Source: Aphis gossypii (taxonomy: Eukaryota; Arthropoda; Insecta; Hemiptera; Aphididae). From it: DNA of 64,000 nt. The stretch spans positions 57,557,213 to 57,621,212 of the forward strand of contig NC_065531.1 in assembly GCF_020184175.1 (NCBI RefSeq). The letters run 5' to 3'. Shown piece by piece: positions 25,301 to 40,298 of the stretch (the stretch's first letter is position 1; each line of letters starts with the position of its first letter). The notes under the pieces were generated by a model, which was not told the DNA's origin, made no database searches, and worked only from the letters and a program-made list of their open reading frames with translations. The position numbers and the translations under genes are program-made.

Positions 25301-28300
25301 CATCATTACGTATATTATTATTTTATCTATTTCAAATGTATATACACATCAGTCAATAATATATCAATATATTTATATAAAACATATCACCTTTTTTATT
25401 TTTTTATTTTTAACCAGCGGAACTTACTACCTATATCACAAGAATTAATATGAATGTAATATTACAGAATATCCTTAAAAATAAAAGATATCTTATATCT
25501 AACACAATAATAATCACTCACAATCGTTTTTTTTAAACAACAATTTTTCATTGAAGTAAAATTGAATACATCTATTACATTAAGCTACAAGTTATTTGTA
25601 TGCTGACCCATACCTATTCAAATATGGTTTAAGAGTCAAGTCTAGGAACAATATTACAGTTGACAGCTTTTAAATCTAGATATGGTATAATATGTTTTCT
25701 CTTTTATGAATTATGTATTTTATTATTTATATTAACTACGGTACTGAAAAAAATACATCTATTTTTTATTTAAATAAATAGCTAACTAAGTGAGTTAGTT
25801 ATAATTTATATCGTTATCTTTACAATATTGTTCCAAACCATATTGCATGTTCGTTTAAAAATTTAGAAATTGTCTTTGCACAACACAGCTTATATAATTA
25901 TTACATTAATCGTACATTGTGTAAAAATACATTTTCAAAAAAATTAAATATTTATCTAACAATAAATTTATCAGATAATATAAAAATAGATAAAAATGAC
26001 CTAACTTAACTCTTAATTCACTTGACAAGAACATTACAGCATTATCGGCAAACTTTAAACATTTGATTTGTTTTCTCACTATAGCATAATAGACTATATA
26101 ATAAAATGAGTTTTTTTTTTAAGGTTTTGTTCTATCGGATGCTGGTTTTGATGTTTGGCTTTTTAACGCCAGAGGTGTTGGTCTTTCAAGAAAACTTAGC
26201 ATTTATAAGAAGCCTGGATTGCAGCCAAAAATGAATAGCATATCATGGGATTTCAGGTATTTAAACTAATATATCTTATTATCTTATGATAAGTATAAAA
26301 TATATATTATAATTTGTTGGTTATTAATTAAAAAAACATTTGACAGTAAGCAGAGAATATTAAAAAATGTATCTAAGTGCACAAATGCAATTTCAATCTT
26401 TTTTTTTTGAGGTGGAAGGAGTTATTTAAAATATTCTGGAGAACGGATGGAGTCCTCCCCAATTTTTTTCAGAATATCTTTTAAAATTACAACACACCCA
26501 TCAACAACAAAATAAATACATTTATTTTTTACTTTTAGCATGAAGTATTGCTGTCAGTTATAATAAGTATTTATTTTAATGTTTTAATGTTCTAATAACC
26601 ATATTTTAATCACTCACATTAAAAATAACAAGCATTGACTTATAAGTAAAATTACAATTAACGCCACTTTTGTAAAAGAATATATATTTTGATAAACATA
26701 TTTATTATAATATATTAATTATAGATATAAATAATTAACAGCTTATGACCATAATACGATAATATTTAGATTACAGAAGTAGATTATGCTGCAAACAGTA
26801 GTTGAGCTTGATAAAGATTTTAATGATGAGTAAACAAAAATCATATTATTTGTCACAATAAAATAATAAATATATCGTACAATCATAGTGAAAGCTAAAA
26901 ACTCCTAGCCCCCTAGTTCCCTCCCCTAAATTGTGCTAGGTTAATTCTTGACCACAAATTGGATATATTCGATACTTTAGTTAAATTATACTTTCTCAGT
27001 AATTTTTAAAATACTCGGGTCAATCTAAAAAAAGAAGAAAAAAACGGTAGTTCTTGCGCTAACCAACTTTTTAGAGGTCTATGACAATATAATATAATTA
27101 ATAATAATGAGTAATCAATAAAATGAGTTTCCAAATTTTTTGATTTAATAATGATTTTTCTTCATAAAAATAAATTTTCTTACTTATAATTATTATTTTT
27201 CTTTTTTGTGTTTTCGTGTATTCAACAACAAATTCTTTGTTTTAAGTAAAATATTTAAACATTTTAATAGTTTTTATTAAGATAATTTTGTTAAATTACC
27301 TTGTTTGAACATAACAATTCAGCAATATAACCGGTTATTATATTATATTTATACGATTGACGTAGTAAAATAGCCATACAAAAAAATGTTCAGTTATTAA
27401 AAATATTCGTGAAAAACAGCGAATTAAAAGTAGTTAAAAAATAAAAATAAAACACTAGGAATTAGCGTTATTGCAGCACTAGGTTATATATATATATATA
27501 TAAAACAGTATGTATAAAACAGTTTGAATAACTATTTTTGCCTCATATGATAAAATATGAGGGATTTTAATTAATTTTTAGTTAAAATAATTAACATACA
27601 ACTATAAAAGTTATTTTAGATAAAAAATAATTTAAAATAGATTTTCGTAACTGCATAGCTTATGTAATTAGAGACTGATGTAACCTTATTATAAATTATT
27701 AATAAAGAAATATTTTAATGCTATTATACATTTTTTGTTTTTGTATGCACAACAACCTTTATACATATTTATTGTAAAATTAATGGTAACAATAGTAAAA
27801 AAAAACCTTGGTCCAGAACTTAATTAATAATAATAAATGTAATTATATTATTAGTAAACAAAATATTATATCCTATCCTAATTTCTAAGCCGTAATTACT
27901 ATTATTAAAGTTAGAGTGATGATGTGCGGAATTGCAATATACCTACGTGACATGTGTCGCGTGTAAAAAATAAGTTCGTTGACCCGTCTTATACTACCAA
28001 AACCAATCCTGTTGTTATAAGTTATTCTGATAATATATTTTTTGTTGCTTTTTTTTTAGTTTTCATGAAATGGGTGTATACGATATGACTACTGCTATAG
28101 ATTTTATTCTAAAAAGTACCGGACATTCTAAATTGGACGTGGTAGGATACTCCCTCGGGACAACAATATCACTGGCATGCCTATCCGATAGACCAGAATA
28201 CAATTCTAAAATCAACAAACTTGTACTCATGGCTCCAACATCCAGGCTCAAATCATCAGGCATGCCCATCAACATTTTCAAACAATTTTCCAAAATCGTA

Positions 28301-31300
28301 AACGTAATTATTCATAATTTTCCAATTCAATTTTTCCACGTTATTGGTTTTTGTGAATTTAAGAATACCCTTTCACAGAGATTGCGTGTGAATTTTGTGA
28401 TATCAATTTCATGTTTCCAAAAATATACTTTAATTAATTAAATTTGTGTGTTTTAGATTTTTTTGGATAGGATTAATTTCTTTCCGTACACTAATGATCC
28501 AGACACTACGTATCGATTGATTAGACGTATGTGTACCAATCAAAGCGCTTTTAAATATTGCAGACAATTTATTGATTTCGCTCAAGGAATCATTTTACCG
28601 ATGAACAATGTAAGCAATAACAAAACGAAAATGAGTATATTATAATTAACATTTTGAAAAGCTATTTTATTGACTTTCCTCTACGTCAATGACTGAATAA
28701 AATTATCAATAAATTATAAAACATTTAATGAAATCATTTTTATGTATGAAATAAGTTGCTTAACCTAACCTAACATGAAACTATATAATCAATAAGAAGA
28801 AATTATTACGATAATATAATATTATGTGTTGGTTTATTCTTTTAATTCATATTTTATTAGGTATAAAACTAATTAAATAATACAGACACTTTTTAAAAGA
28901 AGTTTAAAAATTATAATTACTGAAAAATATTACTATACTATCATAATTTTTTAAATCAAAAATATTTTAAAACGTACATTATAACAATCCACTTTTTAAT
29001 ACAAAACAGGTTGATACATTCGTTAATTGGCTTATTGTACATTTATTTATTTATTTTATACAAGGTTATTTATTTAACCGCGTGGCAATCATTATTATAC
29101 ACGAGTGTGCTTTTATTAAATTTAAATTAATGTTTTATATAATACGATGAACTAATAACAAAACAGTGGTTTTAAAAATTATCTGATTCTCACTATGTTT
29201 TATCAATATTTTTAAATTTAATAATTTTTGTACATGGAAATTTTTATTTTCATAGACTCATTTAAGCAGTTGAGTAATACAACATAATTTAGAAAGATAT
29301 TTTCTATTCTAAACTTTAATTCTACTATTCAAAATCGAAATACTTATAAGTAGAATACAAAATTAGTTAAATAAAAATGTAATAATTTAATACATAATAT
29401 ATAATATATATACATATATTTTTTTTCTTATTTTATTTTTTTTTTAATATTTACTTCTTAGTTCTTATATAATTCTATATAAGCTTTTTTTTTTAAAAAT
29501 ACTTTGCATAAACACAAAATGTGTTAAAATATGAGTGCGTTGTCACTTAAAAACAGTAAAATTTAAATTTTTTTTATTTATTATACGCTTATTTTGAAAA
29601 AAAAATGTATTTTTATGGTAGATTCTAACAAAAAGCATACAGTCTAATTTTTTTCAAAAACCAATTATCACAATAGGTTTGAAATGTTGAAAAAAAACCT
29701 TTTTTTGTACATAATGTAGACTGCGTGTAAATATATTTTAAGATATATTCTTTTCTAAAAGTAGCTTTAAGATACTTTTAATTAAATTTTAAAACAATTA
29801 TAATAAACAATAATTGTTTGTAAATATATTATAGGACACTATTTTAGATATCGTTTCCGAATTTCCACAGCCAATGTCTTCTAAGACATTGAAACACATG
29901 CTACAACTATTAACATCTGGTAAGTAAAAACTATAGTAATATCATACGATTTAATTTCACTAGCACTCAAAACATTACATGAATACATCGTTCATTATTA
30001 TGTTATGATGTATACGAGGTAATAATAATATCTCATATTGTCAACATTAGTATATGACTCACATAATGTACACTTCGAAGACGAGTAAACGACTTTATGA
30101 CGTCTCAGAGCCTTGTTCGTAATGTATTTGTACTTATACAACGTTATTAAATTTGCAAAAAAAATATATATACAATACAATATATTGCAGTACAAACCTG
30201 CGTAATACGATCGTACATTAATGTCTTGTGTGGTTAAATTTTCAATACATTGTTTTTAGTACTTTTTTTCCTACTTCGCTAAATAAATGTTTTTATAACA
30301 AATACTTATCATTTTATACAATTTATACTATTTTACAATTTTAAATTAAACAATTATTATTATTTTATACTGTACATAAATAAAAAAAAATATTAATTTA
30401 TAATGTTATATATTTTAAAATACATAATCAAGGAGGGGATGAATAATAACCGGTGGAGTCGATACAAAATCGGAGGAATCGATTAAGCCTCACACTATAG
30501 GTTAGGTTATAAATTGATAATTTATCGTTTATAGTTGGCCTCAAATCAAACAATAAATAGAATTGTTTTTAATTTTGAAAATAACATACTACTACAAAAA
30601 TATATGCGATTTCTAGTTTTAATTCAATTATTTTATTTAAAATTCAGGGAGATTTGGCCATTACGATTATGGTCCTTATGGGAACATGTTACACTATCAC
30701 ACAAAAACGGCACCGGATTACGATCTTTCCAAGATTACTGCTCCTACATATATTATATACTCCAAAAACGATAGTCTAGTGCATCCAAAGGTAATTATGC
30801 CTGTATAATTATTTTACAATTTGAGATCTAAAACAGCTATAATATAACGTTTAGCTTGTCATATTTTTGCATGATATCAGTATAATCAGATACTAATTTT
30901 AGTAGAGTTTTAGTTTTTTTTATTTTTTTCATCCATATATTTAATTTCCCAATATTTCTATATAAGATTGGTTTTGATTACCTGCAATTTAAATGTATAC
31001 AGGGTTTTTCACAATTGTTAATACTAATTTTTCTCCTCAAGAAATTTGATTCATGAAAATAGTATAAACATGAAAAATAGCTCTTATTAAACATCTTAAA
31101 TTTTCAAATGTAAAATACTGAAATTATTCTTTTCATAATTTCATAAAAATTGCCTAAAACTTTTATTATAAGTATATAACTACTACTTATTACTCAGCGA
31201 AAAATAGGAAATGATTAGGTACATTTTAAAATATGTGCATTATAATTTATAATCATAATAATATATTATATAAGTATAGATAATGATTAATTACTTATTG

Positions 31301-31509
31301 TTTTTAACATATTTTTCATAATATTTCAGGATGTGAAATGGCTCATAACTCAGTTACCAAATATTAAGGATGTACATTACATTGAAAAAATACCATTTGG
31401 TCATTTTAGTTTTTCATTAAGTCCAATTATGAAAGAAGTCGTGAATATGTACATAACAAATAAATTATTAGATAATGATTTAGAGTTACAAAAATCAAAT
31501 ATAATATAA
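22318..31509 (+). CDS. Lipase gene A: secreted acid/gastric lipase-like (lipase 3-like)
   Basis: Alpha/beta-hydrolase lipase of the lysosomal-acid/gastric family, expected to hydrolyse triglycerides or cholesteryl esters outside the cell or in the gut lumen. Exons: 22318-22416, 24020-24209, 26124-26256, 28060-28297, 28457-28609, 29835-29919, 30648-30790, 31330-31509; total 406 aa plus stop, as expected for the family. Exon 1 is a hydrophobic signal peptide; I chose the ATG at 22318. Visible motifs: LLLHGL (oxyanion loop, His80-Gly81), DAGFDVWLFNARG, nucleophile GYSLG (Ser172), YSKND (Asp341) and PFGHFSF (His372); a conserved cysteine pair lies in exon 5. The exon 4 donor could also be six bases further on. 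All catalytic residues are present, so an active enzyme is likely. It has the longest introns of the array. Substrate and tissue are inference from the family. Confidence 0.9.
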
Positions 31510-32802
31510 TAATTTACAGTAAAAAAAAACCTTCATTTTAAATAATATTATTAAGTTATTTCCTCATTTATTTGGATTTGTATAAAATGAAAAATGTATT
31601 ATTTGCATTAGTTGATCGTTGTTACCAATGTATGTCATTTAAATTAATTATATTTAATACCACCATGACAATAATGTGCATACAATAATTAAAGATGTTA
31701 TATCTTTTAATAAGTCATTATTAACGCCTTTGGTATTGTATGTATATTATATTATTATCATATCATTAAAAAAATAATATAATGGTATATTTAATATTTA
31801 TTTGGCATTGATGATTCCTATTTATTTTAATGAGTAAAATGAGTAATGGCTATACGATTAAATAGTATGATTATATTGTTATCATCAATTATATTATGCA
31901 CAGATTCATTTTATTTATAAATATTTAATTTCAATAAACTAAAATTATGAACATATTAGAACTTATGTATTAATAACATGTATTATTTATAATTTTACTT
32001 ATTAAAATGAAATATATAAAAAAGTTTATAGACACAACCTTTAAATAACCGTTGAGAAAAAAAAATATATTAAACCTCAATATTAAGCTAAAAATGTAAA
32101 ATATTCTTAGAGTTTTACAATTTTTGACATCCTAACAATTAATTATAGAGGTTAATTTATAATTAACTTGTATTTGTAGTGTGAACGTGAAATAAGCCAA
32201 TAATTATTTTCACTGATGAGTTGTTAAATTTGTAAATTATTGAAATTATCAAATAATTTGGTAAATACCTGTACAGTTTATAAATACAGTAGATTTGTAG
32301 TTTCTTTAATTTTAAATTGAAATATCATTAATTAACTTTTTTTCATTACTTCCTTATATAAAACTATTTTCTTCTTAAAAATGTGTGAAAATATGTTGAC
32401 ATTTTTTTATAATTTAATTTAAAGCTTTGAAAACCATAATTATTAATTAAATTCAGTATTGTATAGTTTCAACTGTACCTATATAAATATAAATTATAGG
32501 TATAAAATATTAGTTTTTTTGATTTTAATTTTTTTTTAAATCGTATGATATTTTTGTTTAGATCTTTAATTTAGTAATAATTTAGTCTTGAGTTCCAAAA
32601 TATTTAATATAGGATATATGCTTAAAATAAAAAAGATATTCATAACTTTTGGTTCTTGTTAAATTTGATATATACCTTGTACCTACTAGTTATCCATTAG
32701 TGAATTTAATGGACGTGGGAGAAAGTAGTTAGAAAATTATCTGTACTTATAGATTTTTCATAGTTTTATAGTTTTATAAAATATATTATGTGCTTTTATA
32801 TA
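31510..32802. other. Intergenic A-B, 3' flank of gene A
   Basis: AT-rich sequence. AATAAA at 31933-31938 is a possible distal polyadenylation signal for gene A. Nothing else recognised. Confidence 0.35.
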
Positions 32803-33420
32803 TAGTATATAGACAGATTCACCAGACATACTTAACCCTCTTCTACCATTTTTTCCTTTAATAATGAAATTGTTTAAACTGACAAACTTTTCACATTTTT
32901 AATACACTAAAAGACCATATTTTAAAATTCTTCATATATTTTGTAATACTAAATGATTTCACAAAAAATGTAAAATAAATATTGCATTATATCTAGTAGT
33001 TTTATTTTACTTAGATAATTGTTATAAAAATTGTATTAAATAATGATAGATTTTAGATCAATTACTAAAGTTTTAAAATCACTGAACTACTTTATTTTCC
33101 AAACACATAAGTGTGAACCTATTATCATTAGTAGACAAAATTAAATAAATCATAAAAACTATTCATTTGAATTTGAATTTTGATTTCAGAAAAATTATTC
33201 ACTAAATAATTTACTGTAGAAGAGGGGGTTCTCATTTGAAAAACAAGAGTTTTATACAATGAACTCCTTAAGTAATATAAACAAATTTAAAAACTAAAAA
33301 AATATAGTTTTTAAGCGTGTATATTAAAAACCTCCAAATATCAGCTTTTTAATATCTGTATTATTAAAGAAAAATAAGAGGTGAGCACTGAGCATGCTTG
33401 ATGAATCATTCTGTATATAA
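32803..33420. mobile_element. Probable TIR element between genes A and B
   Basis: Imperfect inverted ends of about 30 bp. The left end has AGATTCACCAGACATACTTA (from 32815). The right end, on the other strand, has GATTCATCAAGCATGCTCA (33389-33407), both joined to TATATA-rich outer ends. A second inverted pair, AACCCTCTTCTAC and GTAGAAGAGGGGGTT, lies inside. The terminal motif resembles GAATTCTCCAGGCATGCTTA at the left end of the element at 1158. No open frame. Exact ends are uncertain. Confidence 0.4.
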
Positions 33421-33942
33421 CATATACATATATAGGTACAATAGAAAATGAATACATCTGATATCATAGGTATTAATTATTATTATATTTGTAAAATTAT
33501 TATAACTACCCTAGTACATACAAACAAAATTTATATACACGCAATGTAATAAGGAGAATTAAAAAATACACTTACATGTTTAATACTTAAAAAATAATCT
33601 CGACGACCGTTAATAACCTAGAGACAGCATTTCAAACTATACACCGGCACACTAAATTAACGTTTTTGCCCTTGAACATTGATGAGTTCCTATAAAAAAA
33701 TTAACTAACGTAACGATTTCCGATTTATGCCTAATATTTTTAATAAAATGGCTGGATTAATAGATTCTTAGAGCATAATGCACATTGTATATAAATCTCA
33801 TATTCGGATGTGAATTGTCTACTTCTGTATAACTTAAATATTAAACATGTTCTTCTCATACAAGTACATAATATCAACATTTATTTAGATATTTTTTTTT
33901 TGTTTTCATATAATAATAATTTAAATTATTTTTATTTTCATC

Positions 33943-36900
33943 ATGCTTCATTTATTAAATATATTTTGTAAACTTTTTTTAATATTTACTTTGCTAATAG
34001 ATCACACGAAATGCAATGTTGCGCCATTAAATACTGTAAGTACTAACTATCTACTTATAACAAATTTAGCACATACAACATATACCAATTGAAAATATAT
34101 TAATTTTTGTTGGTATTCTATTCGTTTTTCGTGTAAAATGTTATCCTAATATTTTAACTAACAAACATATCGTTATACCTATATTAGGAAGAGTCTGTGA
34201 ACCAATCGGGTTATCCACTAGAAAAATACAAGCTTCAAACTCTGGATAAGTTTATATTAGGCTTGGAGCGAATACCTTTTAGTAAAAACGGTGACCGGAC
34301 TATTGGCAAGCCAATTTTGTTAATGCATGGTTTATTCCTGAGTTCCTACGTATTCACAAATACGAATAAATCGTTGAGTAAGTAATTATATATATATATA
34401 TATATATATATACATGTCGGGTTGGAAATATTTTTTTACTTATGATACATATTATATAATTAATGATGAAAAACAAAAATGTACGAAGCCCGACCATAAA
34501 AAATATATACGTAGGTAATAATGTTTATAAAAATTCCTTATTCAAATACAAAAAATAAAGCCGATAAAATATAGAGGTGCTTGACATTTGTTAGTTGGTA
34601 AAATATTACTTTTTTTTCAACTTTCGATATTCAAGAGAATTTTAACGTTTTGAAATTAATTAAAAATACGCTAAATTAAACTTCTAAAATCCATAATAAT
34701 TTTATTTTTCAACTAATTAAATTTTCCTTAATTATACTATTAATTTAACTATTTCATAAAAAAAACTTCAAAGAATATTATATCCATTATTTTTATAGGG
34801 ACATTAGATTATTTGTAAACGAAATTAGTGTTAAAGAAATCACTCAAAAATTAATAAGCTTCTGACATCATAAATGGCCCAATAAAAATTAATTCACTAT
34901 TATTTAAAAAATTGCATTGTTATTAGTATCATGACTACGAATTACTCCATTTATGTAAATAAATATATAGTATAAATTAAAAATATATATTATAAATTTA
35001 TAGTTAGTAAATAATATATGTTATAAATTATCATTTATTAAAAATAAAATTGTTAAATTTGTGTAAATTATTAAAATATATTGTTTATTCGATGTTTAAA
35101 CTTCCGTAAAATTAGAATATTAGTAATATTATTTATTGTAAATAAATAACTAATTAGAGCTTTAAAGTTTAAATCAGGGGGTTACCTATCTATTTATTAA
35201 TTATTTTACGTTGATACACATAATGCATACTTAAACATTTTTTAAAATAACTCTCTGGACATTTTTCAAATTGTAGTTATTAATTTTAATTTCAACACGT
35301 ATAAAATGTACTCTGATACTTATAAGTTAATTTTAGTATATACGAAATGTATTCAATCGCAGGCTATTCGCTATCGGAGGCCGGATACGACGTATGGTTG
35401 TTCAATGCTAGAGGAACGGGTTTGTCCAGAACATACAGTATTTACTCAAAGGCGGGAACGGCACCGAGAATGAACAAAATGTCATGGGACTTTAGGTTTG
35501 ATCTTATAATTTTTACAAATTTTGCTTGTATATTTTGTGATCAATATAATTCAGAGATTATGAACAAATTGATTAATTTTATGAAAAGCATTTTTTAAAT
35601 TTATTTTAAATTTTTATCTTATATACTTATCTGAATAAATAAGTAGACTTACTGAAACTAGTTTTTAGCTCACTTCATTATAACAACTCAAGTACCTATC
35701 ACAATATCAAAAAAAAAAATCAATTTTTTAAATTAATATTTTTAAAATGATTCTTTGCGTATCCTCAGTCAGTGACATTCAATTTAAATCCATATTATGA
35801 TTTCAAGTAGTATAATATTAACTGACAAATTTTAAATTTAAGTTCACAAAAATACGTTAGTACTTAGTGTAATACATAGTTGTTTTACCTATATATTTCG
35901 AAAATTATATTTGCTAAACAACGTTTTCAATCACAAATTGTAAAAAATATTTCTCGTAAAAACTTAACGATTTAAAGTTTAAATTAATATCTGATGGAAA
36001 ATTGTGACTTGTTAATGGTCATCAATGATGAATGATGACACATAACATAATTTTGTAGTAATATAGGTACAGGGCCTACTATCACTTCAATATAAAGACT
36101 TATCGTGGAATACTTTATTGCGTTACACCTTGCTCTTGTACAACATGAGATTCATTCTTTACTTTTAGTTTCCACGAAATGGGCATATATGACTTTCCAA
36201 CCGCCGTTGACTTTGTCCTGAACAAAACCGGACGCCCCAAATTAGACGTCATTGGCTACTCGTTGGGTGCGACCATTGCACTTGTCGGGTTGTCGGAAAA
36301 GCCCGCGTACAACAACAAGGTCGACAAACTAGTGTTGATGGCACCGACGACCAGAATGACATCGTACGGATTTCCGATCTCTGCGTTTCACCGAGGGTCC
36401 TTGTTATTTAAAGTAACTATACAACAACCATGATATTAAAATATTATCTAAATTGCATTGAAAATCATAATAATTCCGAATTATCCTTACCAATTAATTT
36501 ATTATTATTATACATGGAAATATAGTTTCTAATCACATCATAAAAGTAATCAAATTAATTTTTTATATCTAAGTGCTTAATCTATATTATATTATATTAC
36601 GAACAAACTCGTCGAAAACTGGAAAAAAAAATTTGAAGTGAAGAGAGGGGGAGTTTAAACTTTAAAAATCACAATCGGTTACGTCTTAGAAAAAATTATT
36701 ACCTTAAATCAGATTGACAATGGATTTGAATTATATTACATAACTACCGTAATAACCTATGATTTATGTCCTCTGATTCATGGGAGACTAGATAATAAGT
36801 CTACACTACTAGCTGTCATTACTCGGCACTTGGCTGTGTATACAAAATTAAAATACAATAAAATTAAATTCAATGTATGTATATGATAATTATTAATTTG

Positions 36901-39900
36901 TTTGTCGATCGTTAATTATATGTACCTACCTATATTTTGATTAATGATCTAAGACAATAATTATCGAAAATGTATAACTATAATACAGAAATCAGACGAT
37001 GACAGTATAATAAAGTGTACTCATTAATAATTAGTAACTTTTAATTCTAAGTTATAAAAAACAATAATAATATTTACTATCAATGAGCTACATAAATTAA
37101 TATTTTATTATTATTTTTTTTTTAAGTACTCAATGAAAGAACAGAATTTTTTCCCGGCAGTTCAAGATCCGGATGCTGCACATCGTTATATGAGATGGCT
37201 ATGTACATACACAATTTTCTATCCGTATTGTTTATTATATATAGACACTGTACAAGGTTCTAGAATTAATTACAGTAGAGTAAGTTGTGTAGTACAGTGT
37301 ACTTTTGATAATCCGGGGAATAGGGGGGCTTAGTAGGCACAGACAAGCGAATTCCACACATAATCCGTAAAATTAAAATTCAAACGAAAATATTATAATT
37401 ATATTTATGTATTATAAAATAGTATTTAAGGAAAATTAAATAAGAACAAGAAACCACGTTTTATTTTACCCTTTTCCTCTAATTAATAGTACCTATTAGC
37501 TATTTGCATGTATTATATTATATTAACTATTTTTAGCGACTACATAAATATAATATAATTTTTTCATAATAAACTTGTTATTTACATTTTAGGATATGGT
37601 GGTCAATACTTTAACAGATTTCCCACAACCAGTATCTAAAAAAATGTTATTTCATTGGATGCAATTAATGTCATCAAGTAAGTTCAAATTCTGTAATATT
37701 AATATTAAAATAATAACAAAACATTTTTTTTTAAATATTTTTAATACTTAACTACAATAAAATTTAGTAGGTTTACATATTTATTCATTTGTATAACTAC
37801 AAATTAATAATTCTATGACTATGAATTAATGAAAACATTTTTTTCTCAACCCATTGATGATTCAAAAAAAAAATAAACCTTACCTAACCTTTAAGCCATT
37901 TATGAACATATGAAATGTTCAATTGTTTTTAGTTTTTTTCTATAAAATATATCGATAAAAAATTATTCAGTTGGACTAAATTATTGAAAACTTAATACAA
38001 GATTCCACAAAAGTTATTTTTATATCTGTATATAAATATTAAAAATGCATAAACACAATATTTTTTATTTGCTTTTGATGACGAAATTTGTCAAAATCTC
38101 AAAAAATTTTAAACTATTTTGTAGCTAAACATTATTTTTCAAACTATTTAAAATGATAATATATGTTAATTTATTATTTTATTATAATTTAAAAACATTA
38201 TTTGTGGGAACTTAAACTTTTATGTATTTTTTATTACTTATTTTCTTTATTTTGTATTTTTGTATACACAATAGAATTTTATATTTATTTTGAAATGTTA
38301 TCTATTTATAGATACTATGATTCTGTTTTACTGTTGTACGGCATTTACAAAAAGAATTTATTATATTTTTAATTGTATAAACTATAAATTGATAAATATT
38401 ATAGATAATATATAGTATTATAATAATTTAATACTAATTATAAAACAAATGCAATATTTTTGGAAAAATTATAATAATAATAGTAAAATTAATTAATTTA
38501 ATACTTAATAGCCATATCAAATAAACATATCACTTGGTGATATAGGCTGATAGACTGTTTCTGCTCAAAGTCATATTTCTACCATTTTTTTTTTTTTAAT
38601 TGAAAAATTAATAAAATGATACATCAAAATCATTGATATAAGGATATAATTACATATTAAAATATTATTGTGGTTACTTATTGGTTTTGATTTATTTAGA
38701 TACTTATACTAATTATTACATTTTGTTGTATCATACATGGGTATACCTAAACAGCACACAATGCATTTACGTTAATTTGTTTTATTTTTTAATTTTAGAA
38801 CGATTTTGTAAATATGACTATGGTGTGGGTGGAAATATGCAATATTACAAGATAAAATCACCACCAGATTATAATTTGTCCAAAGTCACTACTGCAGTTT
38901 ACATTTTACATTCAAAAAATGATAATTTATCTGCTATAAAGGTATTTATTTAAAACATAATATAACTATAATATTTGTATGACAAAAACATTTTATAAAC
39001 AGGCACCTAATTCTACCTGAACTATTCCATTTCTATATAATGGATTTGGTATTCTGGTGTATTATGATATTAGAATATTAGATTAGTAATTAACCAGAAA
39101 TCTTTCATCCAGTTTAATATAATTATATTATATAATTGCCTATTTTAATAGTTATTTAATACTAATTTTAATTTATTTTACCGCTTAACTACTAAAATTG
39201 TATCTAAACATACACAATTAATTTCAGTTAAATGTAAAAACTACGTAAAAAAAAATAAACATTATTTTAACAGTTTTGAGATTTAAATTGAAAGAATTAT
39301 TATACAAAGGTATTATAAATTATATTAGTGAATACAAAATATTACATGTAGACCGTTGAAAAACAAACGATTAATAAATTTTATACATTTGGCAATATAT
39401 TCATTATTTACAGAATCGCCTTAAAAATTAATTATTTAAATGTTATAGCTCGATGGTAATAGAAATTTAATTATTATCATCATGAAACCCCTTTAAAATA
39501 ATAAAGCTTCGTGCACTATTCTGTAAAATATGATATGATAGATGATTTACATATATTATATGGAGCATAGACATTGATAAACTATAAAACTGAAATATGC
39601 AATTATATAGACCAACACTAATAATTCTAGAATATATTTTAACTAAATAAAAATCACCTTAAAAAAAGTTTTATAAGTACTTTTTAATAATATGTATGTA
39701 TCAAATTTTATGTAAGCAAATGGTTCAGTTGATGAATAAAAAAATTATTTTTATAAACTACCTATCATATAAATTAACTGATAAAACTAAAAATTGACCA
39801 GATACAAAAATAAATTAAATAAAAATGATTTAAAACAATTGAAGTACAATACAAATTTAAAAAATTATAAAAATATAATAAAATTCAATTCATCATACTT

Positions 39901-40298
39901 ATCTTACCTCTATCATAAAATATTTTATTTCGTTTATTTTTTCTTTTTATAAAGAAATTGGGTTCTAAAATTAAGTCACTTATTATAATCATATTATGTA
40001 TAATATAAACATATATAAACCTAATGATTGAACGGACATTTTAATTATTATTTATATTGTTATAATTTATTATTTGTGTTTAAATATTTTGCATTTTTTT
40101 GTTGGCTAATCATTTAATATTTGTACATAAATATTATAGGACGTTAATTGGTTGGTAGACAAACTGCCGAATGTGAAAGACGTCTACTACATTGATAACA
40201 TAAAGTTCGGGCATTTGAGTTTCGTGATGCATGCAAACATCGATCGACTTATAAATAATAAAATAAAGAATGCGCTGCTGACAAATGCATTCAACTAG
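33943..40298 (+). CDS. Lipase gene B: secreted acid/gastric lipase-like
   Basis: Second copy of the array, 2.4 kb after gene A. Exons: 33943-34035, 34188-34377, 35363-35495, 36169-36412, 37127-37279, 37593-37677, 38799-38941, 40140-40298; 399 aa plus stop, in frame throughout. The signal-peptide exon starts at the ATG at 33943. Motifs: LLMHGL (His78-Gly79), EAGYDVWLFNARGTGLSR, nucleophile GYSLG (Ser170), HSKND (Asp341) and KFGHLSF (His372); a Cys pair lies in exon 5. The catalytic set is intact and the layout matches gene A exon by exon, so A and B form one subgroup. Exons 3 and 4 use more G and C than the neighbouring genes (many CCG, GCG and GTC codons), which may mean stronger constraint or higher expression. 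Substrate unknown. Confidence 0.9.

Noticed and set aside
28063..28293. Minus-strand open frame, and a similar one at 57878-58084
   Set aside because: Both are antisense shadows of lipase exon 4, where the sense frame has the GxSxG motif and proper splice sites.
30535..30774. 79-codon open frame across lipase A exon 7
   Set aside because: Runs in a different frame from the spliced lipase, whose exon 7 (30648-30790) carries the catalytic Asp motif.
34387..34412. TA dinucleotide run just after lipase B exon 2
   Set aside because: Simple microsatellite inside an intron; no sign that it affects the splice donor.
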